From assembly GCA_022823765.1 (NCBI GenBank), contig JAJEHK010000182.1, positions 1 to 34,691 of the forward strand: a stretch of 34,691 nt of DNA, in the 5' to 3' direction. Positions 1 through 10,242 of the stretch are shown here, in pieces (positions within the stretch are counted from its first letter, which is position 1; the number at the start of each line of letters is the position of its first letter). The notes under the pieces are model-generated. The model saw only the letters and a program-made list of their open reading frames with translations, was not told the origin of the DNA and did no database searches. Made by a program: the position numbers and the translations under genes. This DNA is from Alphaproteobacteria bacterium (lineage in GTDB: Bacteria > Pseudomonadota > Alphaproteobacteria > SP197).

Positions 1-669
1 CTGGGGCGGCACCGAAACCACCGTACCTTCCATGATCTTCAGGAGAGCCTGCTGCACTCCTTCACCGGAGACGTCCCGGGTAATGGAAGGGTTTTCCGAC
101 TTGCGCGCGATCTTGTCCACCTCGTCGATGAAGACGATGCCGCGCTGGGCCCGTTCGACATTGTAATCGGCCACCTGCACCAGCTTGAGGATGATGTTCT
201 CAACGTCTTCGCCGACATAGCCGGCTTCCGTCAGGCTCGTGGCATCCGCCATGGCGAAGGGAACGTCGGTGATGCGGGCCAGCGTCTGGGCAAACAGCGT
301 CTTGCCGGAGCCCGTGGGGCCGATGAGCAAGATGTTGGACTTCGCCAGTTCGACCTGCTCACTGCGGTCCCCGCCATCGAGTCTCTTGTAATGGTTGTGG
401 ACCGCCACGGAGAGAATCCGCTTGGCGGTGTCCTGGCCGACGACGTAATCCATGAGGATGGTGTTGATCTCACGTGGTGTCGGAACATCGCCCCGCGGCG
501 ATCTTACCACCGAGCCGCGATTCTCCTCGCGGATGATGTCCATGCAGAGTTCGACGCATTCATCGCAGACGAATACCGTCGGGCCGGCGATCAGCTTGCG
601 GATCTCGTGCTGGCTCTTGCCGCAAAAGGAACAGTAGAGCGTGTTCTTTGAGTCACCCTTCTTGCTCAT
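1..669 (-). CDS. clpX: ATP-dependent Clp protease ATP-binding subunit ClpX (3' part outside window)
   Basis: Reverse-strand reading gives [39 protein letters not shown] (zinc-binding domain) and Walker A GPTGSGKT; open to window edge, so absent from ORF track. Confidence 0.95.
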   Translation of the reverse strand, partial: MSKKGDSKNTLYCSFCGKSQHEIRKLIAGPTVFVCDECVELCMDIIREENRGSVVRSPRGDVPTPREINTILMDYVVGQDTAKRILSVAVHNHYKRLDGGDRSEQVELAKSNILLIGPTGSGKTLFAQTLARITDVPFAMADATSLTEAGYVGEDVENIILKLVQVADYNVERAQRGIVFIDEVDKIARKSENPSITRDVSGEGVQQALLKIMEGTVVSVPPQ

Positions 670-748
670 GAACCACTGCCCCCCTCAAAACCGTCCGCAA
701 CACCGGCATGTCAGCACAACCAGCGGCAGGAGTGCAAGTCCGTCCCGG

Positions 749-1387
749 TCAGGCATCCCCGGCAGCCTTCGTGTCACCACGCGAGCGGACCACCTCGTCG
801 ATGAGGCCAAAATCCAATGCCTGCGTCGGTGTCATGAACGTATCACGCTCCATGCATTCTTCGACAGCTTCGAGAGACTGTCCGCTGTGGCGCGAAAAGA
901 TGTCGTTGAGACGCCGGCGCACCTGAACGATCTCCCGGGCATGAATCTCGATGTCGGATGCCTGGCCCCGAACTCCTCCCGATGGCTGATGCAACATGAC
1001 TCTCGCATGGGGAAGGGCCGAACGACGGCCCTTGGTGCCGGAACACAGCAACAAGGCTCCCATCGACGCCGCCTGGCCGATGCACAGCGTCTGAATCTCC
1101 GGACGGATGTACTGCATGGTGTCGTACAGCGCGAGACCAGCGGTAACAGTGCCGCCTGGCGAGTTGATGTATAGCGCGATGTCGCGTGTCGGATTCTCGG
1201 CCTCGAGAAAGATCATCTGGGCGCAAAGCAGACTCGAGACATGATCATCCAGCGGACCAGTCAGAAAGATGATCCGCTCCTTGAGCAGGCGCGAATAGAT
1301 GTCGTAGGCACGCTCGCCTCTCGCCGTCTGTTCCACCACCATGGGTACAAGGGTGTTGGCATGGATGTCATCGGCATCCCTCGTCAT
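749..1387 (-). CDS. clpP: ATP-dependent Clp protease proteolytic subunit
   Basis: 212 aa; [14 protein letters not shown] (Ser), MLHQPSGG (His), ERDTFM (Asp) catalytic motifs; start overlaps tig stop. Confidence 0.96.
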   Translation of the reverse strand: MTRDADDIHANTLVPMVVEQTARGERAYDIYSRLLKERIIFLTGPLDDHVSSLLCAQMIFLEAENPTRDIALYINSPGGTVTAGLALYDTMQYIRPEIQTLCIGQAASMGALLLCSGTKGRRSALPHARVMLHQPSGGVRGQASDIEIHAREIVQVRRRLNDIFSRHSGQSLEAVEECMERDTFMTPTQALDFGLIDEVVRSRGDTKAAGDA

Positions 1388-2856
1388 TGGGAGGCCTCTT
1401 CCACCCCTTCGGCGGCATCCGCATTATCGCCTTCCCCGTCGGCGGCCGCACTCTCTGCGGAAGCTGCCGCCTGCATCCGTTCTTCGTGGTTGCGCATGAC
1501 GCGTCTCGCGGCCTCCATGTAGTGACGCCCGGCGTCGATGGCCTCCACACCTTCTTCCTCGCTGTCGAGCCCGAGGAATGTCTCCACATCCATGGACTCT
1601 TCCTCGCATGTCGCACCGTCCAGAATATGGTCGACAACGCGTTCCTCCAGTATGGGCGCAGTGAGTTGCCTGAGATGTTCGGGGTGCTCCTGAAAGTGTC
1701 TCACCACCTCGGCTTCCCGTCCGGGATATCGTGTCGCCTGCTGAATGAGGGCCGTTTGCATGTCCGTCTGATCAATCTGGATGCCGGCATCCCTGCCGAC
1801 CTCGGCGAGCAGCATGCCCAGGCGAACCCGCCGTTCGGAGATAGCGCGGTAGTCCTCGCGTTCCCTGGCAACGGCTTCTTCGTCCATGTCCTGTTGCTCC
1901 AGGGCGGGCGCCACCTGGTTCCAGACCGACTGGAACTCGTTTTCGACCAGGCCGGGCGGAACCTCGAAATCACAGGATTCGTTCAGGTGGTCCAGAAGCC
2001 GGCGCTTGGTATGGGCGCGCGCGAATGCCGTGAAGTGTCCTTCCAACTCCCTGCCCGCATTTGCACGGAGGTCGGCGAGGTCGTCGCAACCATATCGTTC
2101 GGCCAGTTCGTCATCGACAGCATGGGAAACCATGCGTTCCGCCTTCAGGAGACTGATGCGAAAGAGAGCCACGGAGCCGCCTTCTTCCTCGGCGCCCGGC
2201 GCCAGATCCTCGACCTCGACACTGTTGCCCGTGGTGAGGCCATTGACGGCCTCAAGAACCTTGGCCGGAAGACTCTGTTCAGTCAGTATCATGTCCTGAT
2301 TTGTCACACTGAGATCATCGTTCCTTTCACCATCCACCAGAACCTCGATATCGACCGTGATGCGGTCGTTGAGCATGATCCCTGTGGCATCGTCGAGAAC
2401 ATCCGGTTTGCCGGCAGCACGCGCCAGCATGTCGATGGTTTCGTCGATGTCCTTGTCGCCGATATCAACGACCGGAGTGGAGAGAACGATGCCGGCATGG
2501 TCGAGGGGCGCGATGTCGGGCATGACCTCGACGGCCAGAACGTACTCGAGATTCTCGCCCTGTGAGAAGGAGACATCCTGGATCGTTGCCGGCATTGCCT
2601 GGCGAATCTTCTGTTCGGACAGTGCGTCGTTCGAGCTTTCCTCGATCGTACTCTTGAGCACGTCCTGAACCACCCCGTCGCCGTACATGCGGCGAAACAG
2701 CTCCATGGGAACCTTGCCAGGACGAAACCCCTTGATATGTGAGGATTTCTTCAGCTCCAACAAGCGAGCATCGATGCGCGACGTCATCTGGGCCGCGTCG
2801 ATCACAACCTTGTATTCCCGCTTGAGGCCCTCGTTGAGGGATTCGGTTACATCCAT
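1384..2856 (-). CDS. tig: trigger factor
   Basis: [23 protein letters not shown]..., [19 protein letters not shown] motif; ORF extends to 2907 but ATG at 2856 matches the family N-terminus. Confidence 0.95.
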   Translation of the reverse strand: MDVTESLNEGLKREYKVVIDAAQMTSRIDARLLELKKSSHIKGFRPGKVPMELFRRMYGDGVVQDVLKSTIEESSNDALSEQKIRQAMPATIQDVSFSQGENLEYVLAVEVMPDIAPLDHAGIVLSTPVVDIGDKDIDETIDMLARAAGKPDVLDDATGIMLNDRITVDIEVLVDGERNDDLSVTNQDMILTEQSLPAKVLEAVNGLTTGNSVEVEDLAPGAEEEGGSVALFRISLLKAERMVSHAVDDELAERYGCDDLADLRANAGRELEGHFTAFARAHTKRRLLDHLNESCDFEVPPGLVENEFQSVWNQVAPALEQQDMDEEAVAREREDYRAISERRVRLGMLLAEVGRDAGIQIDQTDMQTALIQQATRYPGREAEVVRHFQEHPEHLRQLTAPILEERVVDHILDGATCEEESMDVETFLGLDSEEEGVEAIDAGRHYMEAARRVMRNHEERMQAAASAESAAADGEGDNADAAEGVEEASQ

Positions 2857-2920
2857 CTTCGCGTCACATTCTGATGAAGACCCTGACCTCTTCCAGACAG
2901 CATTCACCCCAACGATGACG

Positions 2921-3005
2921 TGGTGCGGGCGGAGGGACTTGAACCCCCACGACTTGCGTCACCAGAACCTAAATCTGGCGTGTCTACCAGTTCCACCACG
3001 CCCGC
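2921..3005 (-). tRNA. tRNA-Leu (anticodon UAG)
   Basis: Reverse strand GCGGGCGTGGTGGAACTGGTAGACACGCCAGATTTAGGTTCTGGTG...GGTTCAAGTCCCTCCGCCCGCACCA; closed acceptor stem, encoded CCA, anticodon loop TTTAGGT. Confidence 0.95.
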
Positions 3006-3090
3006 GCCTTGCGGGCCAGTCAAGGAAGCCTGCCATTCGTTGCGCACCTAATAGCGACGAAAGTCCGATGCCGCAAGGGTGCGGCACAAC

Positions 3091-4563
3091 TCAATGACGC
3101 AGATCCTCCAGCACCGGCGCCATGCGCCCGGCAAGATCCTCGGCCACCAGGCCTGGACCACAACGCTCGCCCGCCTCGGCATGGAGCCAGCATCCCATCA
3201 TGGCGGCATCGAGGGGCCGGGTTCCCTGTGCCAGAAGCCCGCCGATGATGCCGGCCAGGACATCTCCCGATCCGGCCGTGGCCAGAAATGGCGAACCGTT
3301 GGCGTTCACCGCCAGCCTTCCGTGGTGGTCGGAAATCGTCGTGTCTGGCCCCTTGAGGAGAACGATGCACCCCGCCTGGGCTGCGGCGAGGGCGACATCA
3401 CGCAGGCGTTCACCGGTCCAGTCGAAGAGTCTCCGGAATTCTCCGATGTGTGGCGTGAGAACGCAGTGCTCATGGAGCCTGTCGAAGAGATCCTGTCTAC
3501 AATCGCGGAACACCGTCAAGGCATCGGCATCGAGAACAAGCGGCTTGCCCGCGGCGAGCGCCGCCATCACGAGGTCACGCGTTCCTTCACCGGTGCCCGC
3601 ACCCGGTCCAAGCACTCCGGCATGGACATGCCCGGCCGCCATCAGCCCGGCAAAATCCCCGGCTCCGGCGAAGGCATGATTCATGACAGCCGTGTGGTGC
3701 ACGGCATGGGCGAGAAGGGCGGCCCGCGGCATGGCGCAGGTGACGAGACCAGCCCCTGCTCGCAAGCCAGCAGCCGCGGCAAGCCGTGACGCACCGCTGG
3801 ACTCGAGACCCCCGCCCAGCACGACCAGGTGCCCGCGAGCATGCTTGTGGGCGTCCGGCGCCGGCCACGGCCAGCGATCCTGCCACAGGGCGGGAGTGTT
3901 GCAGACTATTCCTGGAGAAACGGCCGCCACGATCGAATCCCCGATGCCGATGTCGGCAACCGTCACATCGCCGCACAGGCGTCTTCCAGGCATCAACACG
4001 TGCCCCGGCTTGCGTCGGCAGAACGTCACGGTCGTGTGGGCCGTCACTGCACCGCCCCGGGCCCTTCCACTATCGCCGTCAACTCCACTGGGGATGTCGA
4101 CGGCGATAACGGGCGCACGAATTCCCGAGAACAGACCGGCAAGGAAAGGATCGAGATTGCGCGCAAGACCGGCGCCGAACAGGGCGTCAATCACAAGGTC
4201 CGCATCCCTCACGCATGCTTCGGTCACAGGCGCGATCTCACCCGTCCACAGGTCTGCCATCCGGCGGGCGGCGCCTGTCAAGGCATCGGGCCGCAGTGCG
4301 CCGACACGGACCGGCCAGCCCCGCTCCGCAAGAATCCGCGCGGCGACGAAGCCGTCGCCGCCATTCCCTCCCGGACCGGCAAGGACCACGACCCTTCCGG
4401 AAGGCAGGCGTTTCATTGCGGCTTTCGCGACGGCGGCGCCAGCGCGTTCCATGAGTACATCCTCGGGAACCCCGGAGGCCACCGCGCGACGATCAACCTC
4501 CTGCATTTCCGCAATCGTGAGAAGCGCATGCCGGGTCGCATCGCCCGGCCACAGGCCGGTCAT
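3091..4563 (-). CDS. nnr: bifunctional NAD(P)H-hydrate epimerase / ADP-dependent NAD(P)H-hydrate dehydratase
   Basis: 490 aa; N-terminal YjeF_N (GPGGNGGDGFVAARIL), C-terminal carbohydrate-kinase-like domain (GSPFLATAGSGDVLAGIIGGLLAQG). Confidence 0.92.
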   Translation of the reverse strand: MTGLWPGDATRHALLTIAEMQEVDRRAVASGVPEDVLMERAGAAVAKAAMKRLPSGRVVVLAGPGGNGGDGFVAARILAERGWPVRVGALRPDALTGAARRMADLWTGEIAPVTEACVRDADLVIDALFGAGLARNLDPFLAGLFSGIRAPVIAVDIPSGVDGDSGRARGGAVTAHTTVTFCRRKPGHVLMPGRRLCGDVTVADIGIGDSIVAAVSPGIVCNTPALWQDRWPWPAPDAHKHARGHLVVLGGGLESSGASRLAAAAGLRAGAGLVTCAMPRAALLAHAVHHTAVMNHAFAGAGDFAGLMAAGHVHAGVLGPGAGTGEGTRDLVMAALAAGKPLVLDADALTVFRDCRQDLFDRLHEHCVLTPHIGEFRRLFDWTGERLRDVALAAAQAGCIVLLKGPDTTISDHHGRLAVNANGSPFLATAGSGDVLAGIIGGLLAQGTRPLDAAMMGCWLHAEAGERCGPGLVAEDLAGRMAPVLEDLRH

Positions 4564-5249
4564 GTGCGGCCGGCAAAGAGGTTGACACGCATGGGCTGAT
4601 CGAAGGCATAACCGGTGGCCGTACGGGCCGCCTCGAACGCCGCCCGTACGGCAGGCGTGTCGACCGCCTCCCTGGGAATGGCGTTGTAGCTGCGCGCCGT
4701 TACCCCGCAGACGAACGTCTCGAAGTCCGAAAAGGTATAGCGAACGACAAATCGCACTTCCTGCTGCGACCGGAAGGCGCCTGCGGTCGATTCCGTCAGT
4801 ACACCCTGTGCCGCGCGCCGTTCCGCGGTCTCGTCGTGAAATGGCCTCGCCAGTTCCGTGTAGCTGCCGCCTGCCTCCGGTTCGAGCACATAGAGAAAGC
4901 CGCCGGGCCTGAGAACACGCTTCGATTCGCCAATCGCATCATCCATGAGGGCCACCGGCACATGGTGCAGGGACATGCTGAAGATGACGCCGTCCATACA
5001 ACCGTCGTCAACCGGCATCGCCTCGGCGCCGGCCTCAAAGAAGGATATCGGTCCACCCGCGAGCACCTCCCGGTTGGTCGCCGCCTGGACCGGGTCGGGT
5101 TCAAGTGCGATGACTTCGGCGCCGCGTTCGGCAAGGGCACGGGCAAGACCGCCCTCCCCGCACCCGGCATCAACGATACGCTTGTCCGCGACGTCAATGA
5201 GCCGATCCATGACGTCGATGGCGCGCTCGACAGTCATCGCAAGGGCCAA
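4560..5249 (-). CDS. class I SAM-dependent methyltransferase
   Basis: 229 aa; motif I IVDAGCGEGGLARALAERGAEVIALEPD; overlaps nnr start by 4 bp. Confidence 0.85.
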   Translation of the reverse strand: MALAMTVERAIDVMDRLIDVADKRIVDAGCGEGGLARALAERGAEVIALEPDPVQAATNREVLAGGPISFFEAGAEAMPVDDGCMDGVIFSMSLHHVPVALMDDAIGESKRVLRPGGFLYVLEPEAGGSYTELARPFHDETAERRAAQGVLTESTAGAFRSQQEVRFVVRYTFSDFETFVCGVTARSYNAIPREAVDTPAVRAAFEAARTATGYAFDQPMRVNLFAGRT

Positions 5250-5258
5250 ACGGAGAAG

Positions 5259-5335
5259 TGGTCGGAGCGGCAGGATTTGAACCTGCGACCTACGGTCCCC
5301 CAGACCGTTGCGCTACCAGGCTGCGCCACGCTCCG
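5259..5335 (-). tRNA. tRNA-Pro (anticodon GGG)
   Basis: Reverse strand CGGAGCGTGGCGCAGCCTGGTAGCGCAACGGTCTGGGGGACCGTAGGTCGCAGGTTCAAATCCTGCCGCTCCGACCA; 77 nt with CCA. Confidence 0.95.
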
Positions 5336-5353
5336 AACCGGACCCGACATAGC

Positions 5354-5692
5354 TCAAGTCACACTCGCCAGCAACCGCCGCACCTCTTCGAGTTCCTTCA
5401 CGGCCCGGCGAACGGTCTCCTGGCCGTCACGGGGCTCGACCGCTGAAGAGCCGCTGAGCAGGCGCAGGGCACCTTCGATCGTATAGCCCTCCTCATTGAG
5501 AAGACGCTTGATCTTCCGGAGGAAGTCCACATCTTCGGGACGATAATAGCGTCTGTTGCCGGCGCCTCTGAACGGCCTGACCTGCGGAAACTTCGACTCC
5601 CAGAACCGAAGGACGTGCGTGTCGAGCCCGAGTTCTTTCGCCACCTCGCCAATGGTACGGAATGCCGTGGCTGCCTTGCCGCTGGAATTCAT
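5354..5692 (-). CDS. MerR family transcriptional regulator
   Basis: 112 aa; [54 protein letters not shown]. Confidence 0.92.
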   Translation of the reverse strand: MNSSGKAATAFRTIGEVAKELGLDTHVLRFWESKFPQVRPFRGAGNRRYYRPEDVDFLRKIKRLLNEEGYTIEGALRLLSGSSAVEPRDGQETVRRAVKELEEVRRLLASVT

Positions 5693-6009
5693 GGATCTCC
5701 TGAACCTTCGTCGGCCGACCCCGAGGCCACGCGGCGTCTCAAGTGCTGGGACGGACGGAACAGCAACACGCGACGTTCACTGATCGTGACTTCTTCCAGG
5801 GTCTTGAGATTGCGGCCGACACGCGCCTTCTTGTCACGCAGGCGGAAGCTTCCGAAGGTCGCGATCTTTACGTATTCCCCCCGTACGACCGCATCGCAGA
5901 TCTCGTCGATCACGAAGTCCACGACATCAGCCGACTCCCTGAAGGAAAGTCCGACTTTCTGGTGGAGGGCCGTGGCGATGTCGGCTCGTGTCAAGGCTTT
6001 GCCAGGCAT
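5689..6009 (-). CDS. ihfA: integration host factor subunit alpha
   Basis: [70 protein letters not shown] extends to 6036, start uncertain. Confidence 0.92.
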   Translation of the reverse strand: MPGKALTRADIATALHQKVGLSFRESADVVDFVIDEICDAVVRGEYVKIATFGSFRLRDKKARVGRNLKTLEEVTISERRVLLFRPSQHLRRRVASGSADEGSGDP

Positions 6010-6089
6010 CCAGCGCTTCTCCCTGCGTTGCGACAACCCACTCTATCGGGGAGATATTGTAACTGCAACCGGTTGAAAGCCATGGCATT

Positions 6090-7100
6090 TCAACGCGCCG
6101 CCTCCCCTGTTGCGGAGGCCCCTCTCCTGGAGGTCGCCGACCACCTTATGAGCGCCGCCCCCCATGTGAACCCGCCACCCATGGCTTCAATGAGCACCAG
6201 GTCTCCCGGGGAAATGCGGCCGTCCGCCGTGGCCTCGGCAAGGGCCAGCGGGATGGAAGCGGCAGAGGTGTTGGCGTGGCGGTCGATGGTGACAATGACC
6301 CTGTCAGACGCCAGGCCAAGCTTGCGCGCCGTCGCATCGATGATCCTCCGGTTGGCCTGATGCGGCACCAGCCAGTCCACCGCCGACGCCTCAATTTCGT
6401 TGGCCAGCAAGGCCTCTTCGACGACTTCCGTCAACTTTCGTGTGGCATGGCGAAACACCTCACGCCCGTTCATCTTCAAATGGCCGACGTGTCGGGTCGT
6501 TGATGGTCCGCCGTCCACATGCAGCATGTCCCGGTATCGACCATCCGAGTGAAGGTGGGTCGACAGAACGCCACAGTCTCCGGTGGCCGGCTCAAGGACA
6601 ACAGCGCCGGCGCCGTCCCCGAACAGCACGCAGGTGCTGCGGTCGTCCCAGTCCAGGATGCGCGAGAAGGTCTCGGCGCCGACGAGAAGCACCCTGTTGG
6701 CCTGGCCCAGGCGAATGAAGTTGTCGGCAACGGCAAGGCCGTAAACGAACCCCGTGCACACTGCGTGAACATCAAGAGCAAAACCGTGGGTCATGCCCAA
6801 CATGGCCTGCACCTGCGTGGCCGTTGCCGGAAAGGTGTAGTCCGGTGTCGCCGTGGCCACCACGATACAGTCGATGTCGGCCACACCAAGGCCGCCCCGG
6901 GCCAGGGCTCGCCTCGCGGCATGGCAGGCAAGGTCAGAGGTCGTCTCCCCTTCGGCAGCGACATGGCGTTGCATGATGCCCGTGCGTTCGCGTATCCACG
7001 CGTCCGATGTATCGAGGCGATCTGCGAGTTCTTGATTGGTGATACGGCGTTCGGGGAGATAGGACCCTGTGGCAACAACGGCTGACCGGCGGATGATCAC
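6090..7100 (-). CDS. fabH: beta-ketoacyl-ACP synthase III
   Basis: 336 aa; catalytic Cys in [42 protein letters not shown]. Confidence 0.95.
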   Translation of the reverse strand: MIIRRSAVVATGSYLPERRITNQELADRLDTSDAWIRERTGIMQRHVAAEGETTSDLACHAARRALARGGLGVADIDCIVVATATPDYTFPATATQVQAMLGMTHGFALDVHAVCTGFVYGLAVADNFIRLGQANRVLLVGAETFSRILDWDDRSTCVLFGDGAGAVVLEPATGDCGVLSTHLHSDGRYRDMLHVDGGPSTTRHVGHLKMNGREVFRHATRKLTEVVEEALLANEIEASAVDWLVPHQANRRIIDATARKLGLASDRVIVTIDRHANTSAASIPLALAEATADGRISPGDLVLIEAMGGGFTWGAALIRWSATSRRGASATGEAAR

Positions 7101-8146
7101 TTGGTGGCGGCTCCCCCGAGCGGGATCGTCCCGTCCGTAACGTTCCGGAGATCGAGGATCACCTTGTCGTTGAATCCTTCGGTCATCATGTCGAGGGCAA
7201 AGCCGATGGCATTGGCGAAACCCCTGGCATCAGTACCGCCGTGGCTCTTGACCGCCACACCATTGAGGCCAAGAAACATGCCTCCGTTGTAACGCCTGGG
7301 ATCAACCCTGTTCTTGAGTGCCACCAGAGCGGGTCTGGCCAGCAGATAACCCAGCTTTGAAAAGACCGAGCGGCGGAAGGTCGCACGCAGGAATCCCGTA
7401 TAGAGATTCGCGGTCCCCTCGAAGGTCTTGAGCGCGATGTTCCCGGAAAACCCGTCGGCAACGACGACATCGACGGTGCCTTCGGTGATGTCGTTGCCCT
7501 CGATAAAGCCGTGGAACCTGAGTGGCAGGCTGGATGACTTGAGGATCTCGGCGGCCCGGCGGATTTCGCCATGTCCCTTGGCTTCCTCGCTGCCGACATT
7601 AAGCAGGCCGACGGTCGGCTCGCTAAGCCCCTGGACGCTACGCGCGAACGCGGCGCCCATGATGGCGAACTGAACCAGGTCGTCGGCGTCGCACTCGATG
7701 TTGGCGCCCAGGTCCAGCATGACCGACTGACCGCGCAGTGTCGGATAGGTGGAGGCGATGGCCGGACGGCGGATGCCAGGAAGGGTTCTCAGGACCAGCT
7801 TGGCCATCGCCATCATGGCGCCGGTGTTGCCGGCGGACACCACACCGGCAGCCCGGCCCGACCGCACGTCGTCGATGGCGAGCTTCATGCTCGAACCCGC
7901 ACCGCGCCGCAGCGCCAGGGACGGTTTCATGTCGGACTCGATCACCACATCCGCAGGAACGACTTCCGAGACATTGGCCAGTTTCGGGAATCGCCGAAGG
8001 ATCTTTCCGATCCGGTCCGGTTTGCCGACAAGGCGAAAACGGGCATCCGGAAAGCGTTTCATGGCCATGTTGGCGCCGGCCACCACGATGCCAGGGGCCC
8101 GATCGCCCCCCATGGCGTCAAGGGCAAGGACCTTGGAAGCGGTCAT
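7097..8146 (-). CDS. plsX: phosphate acyltransferase PlsX
   Basis: 349 aa; [46 protein letters not shown]; adjacent to fabH and rpmF. Confidence 0.95.
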   Translation of the reverse strand: MTASKVLALDAMGGDRAPGIVVAGANMAMKRFPDARFRLVGKPDRIGKILRRFPKLANVSEVVPADVVIESDMKPSLALRRGAGSSMKLAIDDVRSGRAAGVVSAGNTGAMMAMAKLVLRTLPGIRRPAIASTYPTLRGQSVMLDLGANIECDADDLVQFAIMGAAFARSVQGLSEPTVGLLNVGSEEAKGHGEIRRAAEILKSSSLPLRFHGFIEGNDITEGTVDVVVADGFSGNIALKTFEGTANLYTGFLRATFRRSVFSKLGYLLARPALVALKNRVDPRRYNGGMFLGLNGVAVKSHGGTDARGFANAIGFALDMMTEGFNDKVILDLRNVTDGTIPLGGAATK

Positions 8147-8167
8147 CAGCGAAGCATACAGTCGGAC

Positions 8168-8353
8168 TCAGTAAGCCTGCCTGGGTTCCGTGACCGGACG
8201 GTCACGGTAGTGGCCGCAGTACCTGCACACATGGTGGGGGAGCTTGATTTCACCACATTGGGCGCACTCGATCGTGCCGACAACGCCCGGGCCCTTGTGA
8301 GACCGGCGTTGACCGCGCCGGGAACGGGACACCTTTTTCTTGGGAACCGCCAT
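8168..8353 (-). CDS. rpmF: 50S ribosomal protein L32
   Basis: MAVPKKKVSRSRRGQRRSHKGPGVVGTIECAQCGEIKLPHHVCRYCGHYRDRPV; start trimmed from ORF at 8407. Confidence 0.95.
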   Translation of the reverse strand: MAVPKKKVSRSRRGQRRSHKGPGVVGTIECAQCGEIKLPHHVCRYCGHYRDRPVTEPRQAY

Positions 8354-8422
8354 GACTTGCGCCCTCGACGCATTTGGAGACCGCCGACCTCTATAATCGC
8401 GTTTCACCGGGAGAACAACCGC

Positions 8423-8950
8423 TCAATCATCCTCCTTGAGGGACTTCAGGACGGCGAAGGGTGATGTGCGCTGGGATTGGACAGAGACAAATCCGCTGTC
8501 AACCTCGGCTCCCGGCTTGCGCGGCCACGGATCGAGGGCAAGTGCCACCATCTCGCCAACCGCGACGCCAACGTCGACCATTTCATCCACAAGAGGTTCG
8601 GGCGGATCGTCGTCGGTCACGGAAAGAGGTTCGTCGAACTCGCCACTTGGCCTGACGTCCGGATCAAAGATCAGGGCAAACTCTTCATCCAGTGCGGTGT
8701 CAAGGTCGTCGAGGGTGACCACGCAAGTCTGTACGATGTCGGCGCGAACGTGGAATTCGGCGCGAACCTGGCGGCCACGCCGGGTCAGCGCGACATCAGC
8801 CTGAAGACGGCGCACGGCAACGGTTCCGAGAAACCGCGCCAGGCGATCGCATTCCCCTGGTGTCGCCTCGACATGCTCGTGTCGGGAGTTGCCATCACCA
8901 AGACGGCTCACGTCGAACGGTCGTGAGAAAGGGTGAATCTGCATGATCAC
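8423..8950 (-). CDS. DUF177 / YceD family protein
   Basis: 175 aa; acidic protein with VRAEFHVRADIVQTCVVTLDDLDTALDEEFALIF upstream of rpmF. Confidence 0.8.
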   Translation of the reverse strand: MIMQIHPFSRPFDVSRLGDGNSRHEHVEATPGECDRLARFLGTVAVRRLQADVALTRRGRQVRAEFHVRADIVQTCVVTLDDLDTALDEEFALIFDPDVRPSGEFDEPLSVTDDDPPEPLVDEMVDVGVAVGEMVALALDPWPRKPGAEVDSGFVSVQSQRTSPFAVLKSLKEDD

Positions 8951-9501
8951 TCACTCTCCATGCGCGCGAAATCGATGTGGCCGGTGACCACGCGATGATC
9001 GTCCATGCCATCCAGATGCGCCACCTGGAGACGCACATAGCATGCCAGGCGACTGACCGTCTCGGCCTCGACGGAAACCGTGCCGTAGACATTCCGTTCC
9101 AGCACCCTGTTGAGGGTATCCGGGGTGGCGGCCGCCAGTGAGTCGTCAAGGGCACGGGCGCGTCCGAAATAGGCCTGGGCCATCCTGCGGACCCGCGAGC
9201 CCACCTTGAGATCACCGACACCGGTTTCACGCAAGGCCCGATCGAGATCGGCAAACACGAGGTCGAAGAGTTCCTGCGCCGCGTCGCCGCCCTCTGCACC
9301 GCTGGACCTCAGTCGGCGCATCACAAGGAGCACATGGAGCACGAGAAACTCGAATCGGCCATCAAAGGTATCGGGAATGGCATGACACCGAAAGAGGGCT
9401 GGCGTGCGGGCCTGCGCCGCAATGGCATCATAAAGGAGATGGGCACGCTCACTGAAGCGGGAGCGATTGAACAGCCGTCGCAGGACTTTCAACGTGACCA
9501 T
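8947..9501 (-). CDS. ubiquinol-cytochrome c chaperone family protein
   Basis: HLLYDAIAAQARTPALFRCHAIPDTFDGRFEFLVLHVLLVMRRLR matches UbiQ_cytC_chap proteins; ORF extends to 9549, internal ATG at 9501 likely. Confidence 0.8.
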   Translation of the reverse strand: MVTLKVLRRLFNRSRFSERAHLLYDAIAAQARTPALFRCHAIPDTFDGRFEFLVLHVLLVMRRLRSSGAEGGDAAQELFDLVFADLDRALRETGVGDLKVGSRVRRMAQAYFGRARALDDSLAAATPDTLNRVLERNVYGTVSVEAETVSRLACYVRLQVAHLDGMDDHRVVTGHIDFARMESE

Positions 9502-9564
9502 GTCTGCAGGATTGACTTGCCTCGCCGTTCGTGGCCTCAATACGTCCACGAACCGGTCCGGTCA

Positions 9565-10032
9565 ATGACACCTTTCCAGCTCTCGAACATAACCGCTGCA
9601 GTCCTCATCGCCACGGTACTCGCGGCGTGCGAACCACGTGTCTCAAGGCATGGCCAGGTGCTGGATCGGGAGATCGTGGCCGACATCGAGCCCGGCGTAG
9701 ACCACAGGAGCGAGGTGACTCGCCGGCTGGGAACGCCATCGTCGCATTCGCTCTTTGGAGAAGACACGTGGTTCTACATCAGCCAGTACCGGACCACCTC
9801 GATTCTCTCCCTTCCCGAAACCGAATCGCAGACGGTGGTCGCCATCGCCTTTGATTCTTCGGGAATCGTCGAGGAGGTTGCCATGCTGACGATCGAGGAC
9901 GGCATCGTCATCGATCCCGTTTCCCGCGCCACACCAACGCACGGACGCGATCTCGGCCTCCTCGAACAACTGCTCGGCAATATCGGGCGCTTCGACGCAC
10001 CCGGAACCACGGCCCAGTTCCCCACACCCTGA
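9565..10032 (+). CDS. bamE: outer membrane protein assembly factor BamE (SmpA/OmlA family)
   Basis: Lipoprotein-like N-terminus (LIATVLAACEPRVS), HGQVLDREIVADIEPGVDHRSEVTRRLGTPSSHSLFGEDTWFYISQ; divergent from the chaperone-like gene. Confidence 0.82.
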   Translation: MTPFQLSNITAAVLIATVLAACEPRVSRHGQVLDREIVADIEPGVDHRSEVTRRLGTPSSHSLFGEDTWFYISQYRTTSILSLPETESQTVVAIAFDSSGIVEEVAMLTIEDGIVIDPVSRATPTHGRDLGLLEQLLGNIGRFDAPGTTAQFPTP

Positions 10033-10183
10033 AGTGAACACCACGGATCGGGGGCCGGGAAACCACCCTGCTCTCCGACACCGAGCCCGGTCAGGAATCG
10101 GGGGCACCTCCCCGTCCTGCTGCGTCGAAACACGGTTGGTCACAACTCCGCCTCCTTGCCCTGTGGCTGAGGGTGGGACGGAA

Positions 10184-10233
10184 TCCCCGGAACGCAGGCT
10201 ATGCCAGCAGGCTGCTGATTCGCGTTCCGGGGA
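10184..10233. repeat. 12-bp inverted repeat with nested hairpin between convergent bamE and hppA; possible bidirectional terminator
   Basis: tccccggaacgc (10184-10195) pairs with gcgttccgggga (10222-10233); loop contains cagca-ggc-tgctg. Confidence 0.7.
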
Positions 10234-10242
10234 AAAACCGTG

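Noticed and set aside
1387-2565. 392-aa plus-strand ORF opposite tig
   Set aside because: Antisense to trigger factor; no recognisable domain
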